Shown here in pieces: positions 50,793 to 56,965 of a stretch of 56,965 nt of DNA. Source of the DNA: Lachnospiraceae bacterium. Lineage in GTDB: Bacteria; Bacillota; Clostridia; Lachnospirales; Lachnospiraceae. The stretch is taken from NCBI GenBank assembly GCA_030825115.1, contig JAPJQL010000024.1, forward strand, positions 1 to 56,965. The letters run 5' to 3'. Under the pieces are notes generated by a model. It had not been told where the DNA came from, did not search any database, and worked only from the letters and a program-made list of their open reading frames with translations. The position numbers were made by a program, and so were the translations under genes. The stretch's first letter is position 1; each line of letters opens with the position of its first letter.

Positions 50793-52172
50793 ATGTATCA
50801 GATAGATTTCAGGAAACCAGAGTCAATTTATTTTATGGGAATCGGCGGCATCAGTATGAGCGGTCTGGCCGAAATCCTGCTTCAGGAGGGCTTTTGCGTC
50901 AGCGGTTCTGACGCCCATGAAAGTGAACTGACAGACCGCCTTGAAGCAAAGGGCGCAAAGATCCATTATGGCCATTGTACCGCCAATATCACCGGAGATA
51001 TCGATGTCGTGGTATATACGGCGGCAATCCATCCGGGGAATCCGGAATATGACGAGGCCATCAGACGGGGAATCCCGATGCTTAGCAGGGCGGAGCTCCT
51101 GGGGCAGATGATGAGAAATTACAGACAGTCGGTGGCGATTGCCGGAACACACGGGAAGACTACGACTACCTCTATGGTGACGGAGGTCCTGCTGGCGGCG
51201 GATATGGATCCGACGATTTCTGTAGGCGGCATTCTTCCGTCGATCGGCGGAAACATCCGTGTCGGCAGCCCGGAGCTGTTTGTCACGGAGGCCTGTGAGT
51301 ATACCAACAGTTTTTTATCGTTTTTCCCGACGGTTGAAATCATCCTGAATATCGAGGCGGACCACCTGGACTTTTTTAAAGATATTGATGATATCCGTCA
51401 TTCTTTCCGGCTGTTTGCCGAGCGCCTGCCGGAGAATGGGACTTTGATCATAAGCAGCGACATCGACCGGTATGAAGAAATCACCGGGGGGCTGTCCTGC
51501 CGCGTCATTACGGTAGGCATGGATGCAAAGAGTGATTATAGCGCTGCGGATATCCGTTATGACGAGTTTGCCTGTCCGGTCTTTACCCTGTGTGAGGCGG
51601 GAGAGCCGGCAGGGCAGGTGAGCCTTTCCGTGCCGGGCGAACATAACGTCCACAATGCCCTGGCTGCCATCGCTGTGGCAAAGCTTCTGGGCGTTCCGTC
51701 GGATGCGCTTTTGAAGGGGCTCAAAGGATTTACGGGGACCAACAGGCGTTTTGAGAAAAAGGGTGTGATCGGCGGCGTGACCATCATCGATGATTATGCG
51801 CATCATCCGCAGGAGATCGCGGCGACCCTTGCCGCGGCAAAGAATTATCCCCACAAAAAACTGTGGTGCGTATTCCAGCCCCACACGTATACACGGACGA
51901 AAGCATTTCTGGATGAATTTGCAGAGGCGCTGTCGATGGCAGATGAGGTGGTGCTGGCAGATATCTACGCGGCCAGGGAGACTGACAACCTGGGCATCAG
52001 TTCCAGGGATATAGCGGAGCGGATTGAAAAAATGGGTGTCAAAGTAAACTATTTCCCCACGTTTGACGAGATAGAAACATTTATTTTGGAAAATTGTTCT
52101 GGGGGTGATTTGTTGATAACTATGGGCGCCGGAGACATTGTAAAAGTAGGGGATAGGCTGCTTGGGCAGTAG
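50793..52172 (+). CDS. murC: UDP-N-acetylmuramate--L-alanine ligase
   Basis: The 459-residue ligase adds L-alanine to UDP-MurNAc with ATP. It starts with YFMGIGGISMSGLAEILLQ, has the ATP loop AIAGTHGKTTTTSM, VTEACEYTNSFL and NIEADHLDFF in the central domain, GEHNVHNALAAIAVA, and DDYAHHPQEI with QPHTYTRT at the end. The start is placed at 50793, six bases after GGAG; the ATG at 50781 is also in frame. Its terminator overlaps the DnaA boxes that follow. Confidence 0.96.
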   Translation: MYQIDFRKPESIYFMGIGGISMSGLAEILLQEGFCVSGSDAHESELTDRLEAKGAKIHYGHCTANITGDIDVVVYTAAIHPGNPEYDEAIRRGIPMLSRAELLGQMMRNYRQSVAIAGTHGKTTTTSMVTEVLLAADMDPTISVGGILPSIGGNIRVGSPELFVTEACEYTNSFLSFFPTVEIILNIEADHLDFFKDIDDIRHSFRLFAERLPENGTLIISSDIDRYEEITGGLSCRVITVGMDAKSDYSAADIRYDEFACPVFTLCEAGEPAGQVSLSVPGEHNVHNALAAIAVAKLLGVPSDALLKGLKGFTGTNRRFEKKGVIGGVTIIDDYAHHPQEIAATLAAAKNYPHKKLWCVFQPHTYTRTKAFLDEFAEALSMADEVVLADIYAARETDNLGISSRDIAERIEKMGVKVNYFPTFDEIETFILENCSGGDLLITMGAGDIVKVGDRLLGQ

Positions 52173-52371
52173 TTATCCACAATATCCACATGGTTTTCCA
52201 CTTTTTATGTAAAGGGGCCATGTGGATTTTTTGATTAACATAAGAAAATATCAGAAAATTTGAAAAACCTTGAATTTATCTACAATTCGACCATTTTCGA
52301 CATGGATTTTTTTCCGGCGTTGATAAGTTATCCACTTTATCCACAATATCCACAATTGTTTTTGTGGATAA
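52173..52371. other. DnaA-box cluster upstream of dnaD
   Basis: Perfect TTATCCACA boxes occur at 52173-52181 and 52337-52345 (plus) and 52371-52363 (minus). One-mismatch boxes lie at 52182-52190, 52276-52284, 52328-52336 and 52346-52354. The copies at 52328, 52337 and 52346 are head to tail with an exact 9-base step, as are 52173 and 52182. An A+T-rich stretch (about 52227-52320) lies between the two groups. The genes that follow encode replication proteins. It may be a DnaA-regulated promoter region, a DnaA-titrating site or an accessory initiation site; dnaA itself is not in the window. Confidence 0.8.
52185..52232 (+). terminator. Terminator of murC
   Basis: TCCACATGG (52185-52193) pairs with CCATGTGGA (52218-52226), followed by six T. 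The left arm is also part of a DnaA box. Confidence 0.75.
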
Positions 52372-52400
52372 ACGGACCTATTTTCTTTTGAATGCGGATG

Positions 52401-52409
52401 TGTTATGAT
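52401..52409 (+). promoter_or_regulatory. Extended -10 promoter of the dnaD operon
   Basis: TGTTATGAT is an extended -10 box. A weak -35 region (TTTTCT) lies 17 bases upstream, and the DnaA boxes end 30 bases before it. Confidence 0.55.
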
Positions 52410-52437
52410 AAGGACAGACAGGAGAGGATGAGGATTT

Positions 52438-53544
52438 ATGGATGTGACGAGTGGATTTCAGGTAAATGCAACGGTAGTTGCCAATGATTTTATCGACCGC
52501 TATATGGCGGCCGCCAACGGAGAATATATCAAAGTATACCTGTTTGTGCTGCGCCATCAGCATGAACCGCTGAGCCTGGAATGGATTGCGGATTCGCTGA
52601 ACCACACGGAGGCGGATGTGAAGCGGGCGCTGACTTACTGGGAGAAGCTGGGTGCGCTCTGCGTCGGCAGCCTGCAGGGGCGGGGGAAGGAGCCTGCCCC
52701 GGGGAGCGCCAAAAAGCGCGCCGGGACAGCAGGAAACGGCGGCGCTGCCGATTCCTTAAAGCAGGAGCGGACAGTCCGGGAAGAGACGTATCCGGAGACG
52801 GCCGCATCTTCGCCGGCGGATCGTCCGGTCAGCCCGGCATCCGGGAAGCAGGCGGAGAATGGGACCGGGCGGAAGGTTTACAGCCAGGAGCAGGTGAATG
52901 CCCTTGCCTCGGATGAGGAGTTTACCCAGCTTCTCTATATTGCGCAAAAATATCTGAACAAGGTATTTACCCCCAGGGAGTGCGAGGTTTTCGCCTACCT
53001 GTACGACGGGTTACATATGCCGGTGGAGCTGCTGGAATATCTGACGGAGTACTGCGCGCAGAACGGGCATACCAGCATCCGGTATCTGGAGACCGTGGCG
53101 CTCAGCTGGCATGAGAAGGGGTTTCGGACCGTGGAGCAGGCAAAGGGGTATGCGTCCGGATTTACCAGGGATTCTTTTGCCGTGATGAAGGCATTCGGGC
53201 TCAGTGAACGGCGTCCGGGAGATGCGGAGCTGGAACTGATCGAACGCTGGTTCCAGGTCTATGGATTTACCAGGGAGGTGGTGCTGGAGGCGTGCAACAG
53301 GACTCTCGGCACGATCCATTCGCCCAGCTTCCGTTATGCAGATAAGATTCTGATGCAGTGGAAGAACGCGGGCGTGAAAAATCTGCAGGATGTGGCGCTG
53401 CTGGATCAGAAACGCCAGGCAAAACCTGCAAAGAGCCAGGGACGGGCAAAGCCTGCGAACCAGTTCCATAATTTTGAACAGAGAGATACCGATTATGATT
53501 CGATGGTACTTGACCAGGTGAAAAGCTGGATCGGGACTGAATAG
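52438..53544 (+). CDS. DnaD-domain replication protein
   Basis: The 368-residue product has an N-terminal winged-helix part (EYIKVYLFVLRHQHEPLSLE, DSLNHTEADVKRALTYWEKLG), a low-complexity linker rich in Ala, Gly and Pro (about 80-155) and two DnaB_2-type domains. Each ends in the YxxxIxxxW-type helix: YLETVALSWHEKG and YADKILMQWKNAG. Such proteins help load the replicative helicase with DnaA and DnaI. The gene is followed 14 bases later by a DnaI/DnaC-like ATPase gene, and it is preceded by the DnaA-box cluster. Confidence 0.88.
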   Translation: MDVTSGFQVNATVVANDFIDRYMAAANGEYIKVYLFVLRHQHEPLSLEWIADSLNHTEADVKRALTYWEKLGALCVGSLQGRGKEPAPGSAKKRAGTAGNGGAADSLKQERTVREETYPETAASSPADRPVSPASGKQAENGTGRKVYSQEQVNALASDEEFTQLLYIAQKYLNKVFTPRECEVFAYLYDGLHMPVELLEYLTEYCAQNGHTSIRYLETVALSWHEKGFRTVEQAKGYASGFTRDSFAVMKAFGLSERRPGDAELELIERWFQVYGFTREVVLEACNRTLGTIHSPSFRYADKILMQWKNAGVKNLQDVALLDQKRQAKPAKSQGRAKPANQFHNFEQRDTDYDSMVLDQVKSWIGTE

Positions 53545-53558
53545 AAAGGTGGGATAAC

Positions 53559-54554
53559 GTGGCACTGAGCAATTCCCAATACAATGCCGTGATGCGGGAA
53601 TACGGGCAGCAGCAGCTGACCAACAAACATGAGCAGGACCGGCGGGTTGCCGAGGTATATGAGAACGTACCGCAGATCCGGGCGCTGGATGAGGCCATCA
53701 GCACCGAGTCTGCAGCATGTGCCAGACGGCTTTTGGACGGTGATACCGGCGCCCGCGCAAAGCTGCGGGAGCTGCTTGCGGATCTGCGGGAGCAGAAGGC
53801 GGTCCTTTTAAGATCCGCGGGATTCCCGGAAGACTATATGGAGATGCATTACCGCTGCCCGGACTGTAAGGACACCGGATATGCGGATGGAAAGCGGTGC
53901 CATTGTTTTGAGCAGGCGAGGATACGGATCCTGTATGCCCAGTCCAATATCCGGGATGTCCTGGAACGGGAGAATTTTAACACCTTTTCCTTCCGTTATT
54001 TTGACGATACCAGGGAGGTGCCGGGCCTTAGGATGACGGAGCTTGCATATATGAAGCTGGTGGTGAAGCGATGCCTTGCTTTTGCGGAGAATTTCAAAAA
54101 AGACGGCGGAAATATCCTGTTTACAGGCAGCACCGGCGTGGGGAAGACCTTTTTGACCAACTGCATTGCCAAAGAGCTGATCGACCGGTATGTGTCGGTC
54201 ATCTATCTGTCCTCCCATGACCTGTTTGAGATTTTTTCCAAACATAAATTCAGCTATGGTTCGGAGGAGGACCTGGAGGAGACATACCGGCATATCCTGG
54301 AATGCGACATGCTGATCATCGATGACCTTGGCACGGAGATGAACAATACGTTTGTATCTTCCCAGCTTTTTTACTGCATCAATGAGAGGCTGAACCGGGG
54401 GAAGGGGACGATGATCTCCACCAATCTTTCTATGGATATGCTGCGCGACACCTACTCGGACCGGGTAACCTCGCGGCTGATGAGCCATTACACCACGATT
54501 CCGCTCTATGGCGGGGATATCCGCATGAAAAAAAGGGTAAGTTCCGGGGATTAA
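53559..54554 (+). CDS. DnaI/DnaC-like helicase loader ATPase
   Basis: The 331-residue protein has a helical N-terminal domain, a zinc-type motif (CPDCKDTGYADGKRCHC, four cysteines) and an AAA+ domain with Walker A GSTGVGKTFL, Walker B MLIIDDLGTE and sensor STNLS. It would hold the replicative helicase and place it on DNA during initiation or restart. The start is GTG at 53559 after AAAGGTGGG. The zinc motif before the AAA+ core is the layout of Bacillota DnaI-like loaders. Transposon-borne IstB proteins are related but shorter and lack this N-terminal domain. Confidence 0.88.
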   Translation: MALSNSQYNAVMREYGQQQLTNKHEQDRRVAEVYENVPQIRALDEAISTESAACARRLLDGDTGARAKLRELLADLREQKAVLLRSAGFPEDYMEMHYRCPDCKDTGYADGKRCHCFEQARIRILYAQSNIRDVLERENFNTFSFRYFDDTREVPGLRMTELAYMKLVVKRCLAFAENFKKDGGNILFTGSTGVGKTFLTNCIAKELIDRYVSVIYLSSHDLFEIFSKHKFSYGSEEDLEETYRHILECDMLIIDDLGTEMNNTFVSSQLFYCINERLNRGKGTMISTNLSMDMLRDTYSDRVTSRLMSHYTTIPLYGGDIRMKKRVSSGD

Positions 54555-54555
54555 C

Positions 54556-54584
54556 TTGACTATTGTGGCGCATAATGTTATAAA
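54556..54584 (+). promoter_or_regulatory. Promoter of the PRPP synthetase gene
   Basis: TTGACT (54556-54561) and TATAAA (54579-54584) with a 17-base spacer. Confidence 0.75.
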
Positions 54585-54650
54585 AGATACGTTGATAACA
54601 AATAAAATGCATTTGATGATATTGATGATACCGTAATTGGGAGGAAAGAA

Positions 54651-55826
54651 ATGATATACGAAGAGAAGACGATTGAGACCATCCCGGTAGGACCTCTGGG
54701 TCTGATTCCGTTAAAGAGCTGTTCTGAACTCGGCGAGAAGGTCAATGAATGGCTGGTGAGCTGGAGACATGAGCGGGAAAGTGAGCACAAATCCACAATC
54801 GCATTTTCCGGTTACCAGAGGGATTCCTACATCATTAACGCCAAGACTCCGCGTTTTGGTTCCGGTGAGGGAAAAGGAAGCATCGAAGAGTCGATCCGCG
54901 GCGATGATCTGTATATTATGGTTGACGTATGCAATTACAATCTGACCTACTCCCTGTGCGGCATGATCAACCATATGTCCCCGGATGACCATTTTCAGGA
55001 TTTAAAGCGCATCATCGCGGCTGCGGCTGGCAAGGCGCGCAGGATCAACGTGATCATGCCGTTTTTATATGAGAGCCGGCAGCATAAGCGCTCGGGAAGG
55101 GAGTCTCTGGACTGTGCGCTGGCGCTGAAGGAGCTGACCAATATGGGTGTGGAGAACATCATCACGTTCGACGCCCACGACCCGAGGGTTCAGAATGCGA
55201 TTCCGTTAAAAGGATTCGAGACGGTTCAGCCAATCTATCAGTTTATCAAATATCTGCTTAAGGTGGAGACGGACCTTCAGATTGACAGTGAACATATGAT
55301 GGTCATCAGCCCGGATGAAGGCGGCATGGGCCGCGCAGTTTACTTTGCCAATGTGCTGGGGCTGGATATGGGCATGTTCTACAAGCGCCGTGATTATACC
55401 CGCATCATAGACGGAAGGAATCCGATCGTGGCACATGAGTTCCTTGGATCCAGCGTGGAAGGCAAGGATGTGCTGATTATCGACGACATGATCTCTTCCG
55501 GCGAGAGTATGCAGGACGTGGCGAAGGAGCTCAAGCGCAGGAAGGCGAGAAAGGTATTTATCTGCTCGACGTTCGGCCTGTTTACCAACGGGCTTGCAAA
55601 ATTTGACGAATATTATGAAAATGGGTTCATTGACCGAATCCTTACCACGAATCTGGTATACCAGACGCCGGAACTGCTTTCCAGACCGTACTATATCAAC
55701 GTGGACATGAGCAAATATATTGCGCTGATTATCGACAACCTGAATCACGACGCGTCCCTGAGCGAGCTTTTAAACCCGACAGGACGAATCAACAGATTGC
55801 TGGACCAGTACCGCAATAAGAGATAG
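54651..55826 (+). CDS. prs: Ribose-phosphate pyrophosphokinase, long form
   Basis: This 391-residue enzyme makes PRPP from ribose 5-phosphate and ATP. It has INVIMPFLYESRQHKRSGRE, the metal-binding ITFDAHDPRVQNA, VISPDEGGMGRAVYFANVLG and the PRPP loop VLIIDDMISSGES. Most bacterial Prs proteins are about 315 residues; this one has an N-terminal extension and extra inserts and belongs to a divergent type common in Clostridia. The PRPP loop carries MISSGE where class I enzymes have IIDTAGT. GGAGG precedes the start by about seven bases. Confidence 0.9.
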   Translation: MIYEEKTIETIPVGPLGLIPLKSCSELGEKVNEWLVSWRHERESEHKSTIAFSGYQRDSYIINAKTPRFGSGEGKGSIEESIRGDDLYIMVDVCNYNLTYSLCGMINHMSPDDHFQDLKRIIAAAAGKARRINVIMPFLYESRQHKRSGRESLDCALALKELTNMGVENIITFDAHDPRVQNAIPLKGFETVQPIYQFIKYLLKVETDLQIDSEHMMVISPDEGGMGRAVYFANVLGLDMGMFYKRRDYTRIIDGRNPIVAHEFLGSSVEGKDVLIIDDMISSGESMQDVAKELKRRKARKVFICSTFGLFTNGLAKFDEYYENGFIDRILTTNLVYQTPELLSRPYYINVDMSKYIALIIDNLNHDASLSELLNPTGRINRLLDQYRNKR

Positions 55827-55840
55827 AAAGCGACATATTT

Positions 55841-56437
55841 ATGAGTGAAGAGATGAAGAATGCTCCTTTGGGGGAGAACGGCAGTGAGAACTGGCAGGTT
55901 CCGAAGGAGCCAAAGACCGACTGGAAGCATGAGGCATGGGAATGGGTTAAGATAATCGTCACGGCGGCGCTTATTGCATTTTTCCTGAATTCCTGCATCA
56001 TTGCCAACAGCCGTGTGCCAAGTGCGTCTATGGAGACGACGATCATGACCGGTGACCGGGTGATCGGTTCGCGTCTTTCCTACAAATTTGGCGAGCCTGA
56101 GCGGGGAGATATCGCCATATTCCGGTTCCCGGATGATGAGAGCGTGTATTATGTGAAGCGGGTGATCGGGCTTCCGGGAGACACGGTCGATATCGTGGAC
56201 GGTCATGTGTATCTGAACGGTTCTAAGGAGCCGCTGGATGAGCCGTATCTGCGAGAACCGATGTGGCCGGAGCCGCCAATGCATTTTGAGGTGCCGGAAG
56301 ACAGTTATTTTATGATGGGTGATAACCGGAACTACTCTTCTGATGCGAGACGGTGGACGAATACCTATGTGAAGAAGGAGAAGCTGATCGCGAAGGTGCT
56401 GTTTCGGTATTATCCCCGGATTGGGAAGATTGAATAG
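55841..56437 (+). CDS. lepB: Signal peptidase I
   Basis: The 198-residue membrane protease removes signal peptides outside the cell. A short cytosolic start precedes one membrane helix (about 38-54). The catalytic Ser is in VPSASMETTI, the catalytic Lys in YYVKRVIGLPGD, and the later signature is GDNRNYSSDARRW. It lies 14 bases after prs and is probably cotranscribed; its ribosome site is weak (GAAAG). A terminator follows. Confidence 0.95.
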   Translation: MSEEMKNAPLGENGSENWQVPKEPKTDWKHEAWEWVKIIVTAALIAFFLNSCIIANSRVPSASMETTIMTGDRVIGSRLSYKFGEPERGDIAIFRFPDDESVYYVKRVIGLPGDTVDIVDGHVYLNGSKEPLDEPYLREPMWPEPPMHFEVPEDSYFMMGDNRNYSSDARRWTNTYVKKEKLIAKVLFRYYPRIGKIE

Positions 56438-56454
56438 AGTGATTTGAGAATGAG

Positions 56455-56495
56455 GCAGTCTGTATTAAGAGATTAATACGGGCTGCTTTGTTTTT
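56455..56495 (+). terminator. Terminator of prs-lepB
   Basis: GCAGTCTGTATTAA (56455-56468) pairs with TTAATACGGGCTGC (56473-56486), with a four-base loop, followed by TTTGTTTTT. Confidence 0.85.
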
Positions 56496-56603
56496 GGAGC
56501 TGCCCGCTGACATTCTCTGCCGCCAGGAACGTGTTGTTTTCTGGAATAGGGAAGATACTCAGCAAAAAGAAATCGTTGTTTTGTGGCTGCCGATACACAG
56601 CCT

Positions 56604-56822
56604 GGAAGGGGCGGTGGGGACAGGGGGAAGTCTGTGACTTGTGGAGGGTCTTAGCAGGACTTTGTGTTTCGGAGCGACCGTTGCAGAGAGCGGCTGTCAC
56701 TGTCTGAGCCGAAGGCGAGATTGACAGCCGTTCTTTGCGCTTTTAGGGCGCGGAGAAATGCTTAGCCTTGCTTAGACCCGTAACCCGGAGCCGACTTCCC
56801 CCTGTCCCCGCCGTCCATTCCG
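56604..56822. repeat. About 220-base imperfect inverted repeat (MITE-like or structured RNA)
   Basis: The left arm (56604-56680) and right arm (56745-56822) are complementary over most of their length. The best block is GGGGACAGGGGGAAGTC (56617-56633... region) against GACTTCCCCCTGTCCCC (56792-56809 region), and GGGTCTTAGCA pairs with TGCTTAGACCC further in. The core pairs CGGCTGTCA (56691-56699) with TGACAGCCG (56722-56730). The whole stretch can fold into one long hairpin with bulges. No T-run follows and no coding frame is convincing. It may be a miniature inverted-repeat element or a structured RNA gene. Confidence 0.6.
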
Positions 56823-56877
56823 GGCGTACTTTCGCCATCCCTCTCACTCCACTCATCCCGATTTCTCCGAAATTTTC

Positions 56878-56906
56878 TTGCCCCTAAAGCAATGATTTGC
56901 TATAAT
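56878..56906 (+). promoter_or_regulatory. Promoter reading out of the window
   Basis: TTGCCC (56878-56883) and TATAAT (56901-56906) with a 17-base spacer. The gene it serves would lie beyond the right edge. Confidence 0.55.
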
Positions 56907-56965
56907 CCCGTCTTTGACAGTTAGAAGAAAATAAAATCGCTGTATCCCTTGTGTTTACTGGGCTA

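Noticed and set aside
52173..52371. Chromosomal origin oriC
   Set aside because: DnaA boxes alone do not prove an origin. No dnaA, dnaN, rpmH or gyrase genes are present, so only a DnaA-box cluster is claimed.
56473..56700. Minus-strand open frame of 75 codons at the right edge
   Set aside because: It overlaps the lepB terminator and the left arm of the inverted repeat and has no start signal, so it is unlikely to be a gene.
1..56965. CRISPR arrays, tRNA, rRNA, transposases or integrases
   Set aside because: No spaced identical repeats of CRISPR type, no tRNA cloverleaf or rRNA sequence and no transposase or integrase frame was recognised anywhere in the window.

Overview
The window looks like a chromosomal segment of an anaerobic, spore-forming member of the Bacillota, most likely class Clostridia, family Lachnospiraceae. 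The signs are moderate G+C with good AGGAGG ribosome sites, many TTGACA-17-TATAAT promoters, a YyaC-type spore protease, DnaD- and DnaI/DnaC-type replication proteins, a DUF5711 protein, a TIGR03905-type TSCPD protein, and oxygen-labile iron-sulfur dehydratase chemistry. The assignment rests on protein resemblance from memory, not on a search.

Layout. 1-1100 is an AT-rich accessory edge: the tail of a DUF4367-like gene, a secreted DUF6147-like protein and a broken YcxB-like fragment. 1139-9895 is a maltodextrin locus: LacI regulator, GH13 alpha-glucosidase, ABC binding protein and two permeases, 4-alpha-glucanotransferase, second LacI regulator. 9945-15417 holds single genes: TSCPD protein, MTA/SAH nucleosidase, a membrane protein with a glycine-rich linker, glucose-6-phosphate isomerase, a tandem YcxB-like membrane protein and an 88-residue protein. 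15783-23291 is an IclR-controlled operon: IlvD/Edd dehydratase, DHDPS-family aldolase, tripartite tricarboxylate-type transporter and a metal-dependent dehydrogenase, probably for a sugar acid. 23465-31097 carries a coiled-coil membrane protein, YyaC, a LysM protein with a degenerate MPN-like domain, DUF5711, transketolase and ROK glucokinase. 31459-36521 carries CBS/DRTGG pyrophosphatase, flavin reductase, shikimate kinase, phosphoglycerate mutase and a SorC regulator. 36704-39592 is a DhaL-DhaK-VOC-class II aldolase operon. 39645-41775 has a glycosyltransferase fused to a DNA glycosylase (minus strand) and a QueT transporter behind a preQ1-I-like riboswitch. 41898-43057 is an AT-rich Abi_2 (AbiD/F) defence gene with an adjacent promoter-RNA-terminator unit. 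43289-47335 has GlgX-type debranching enzyme and an EAL protein. 47367-50600 (minus) has PBP1A and a coupled small membrane protein. 50793-56437 has murC, a cluster of DnaA boxes, dnaD, a dnaI/dnaC-like loader, a long-form PRPP synthetase and signal peptidase I. The last 530 bases hold a terminator, a 220-base imperfect inverted repeat and a promoter reading out of the window.

How it fits together. Much of the window is central carbon handling: maltodextrin uptake and cleavage, GlgX debranching, glucokinase, isomerase, transketolase and phosphoglycerate mutase feed glycolysis, with two substrate-specific side pathways (sugar acid; short or branched ketose). The most unusual points are the Abi_2 gene with its likely partner RNA, the glycosyltransferase-DNA glycosylase fusion, head-to-tail DnaA boxes in front of the helicase-loader genes, and the long inverted repeat at the right edge. 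No rRNA, tRNA, CRISPR array or transposase was seen.
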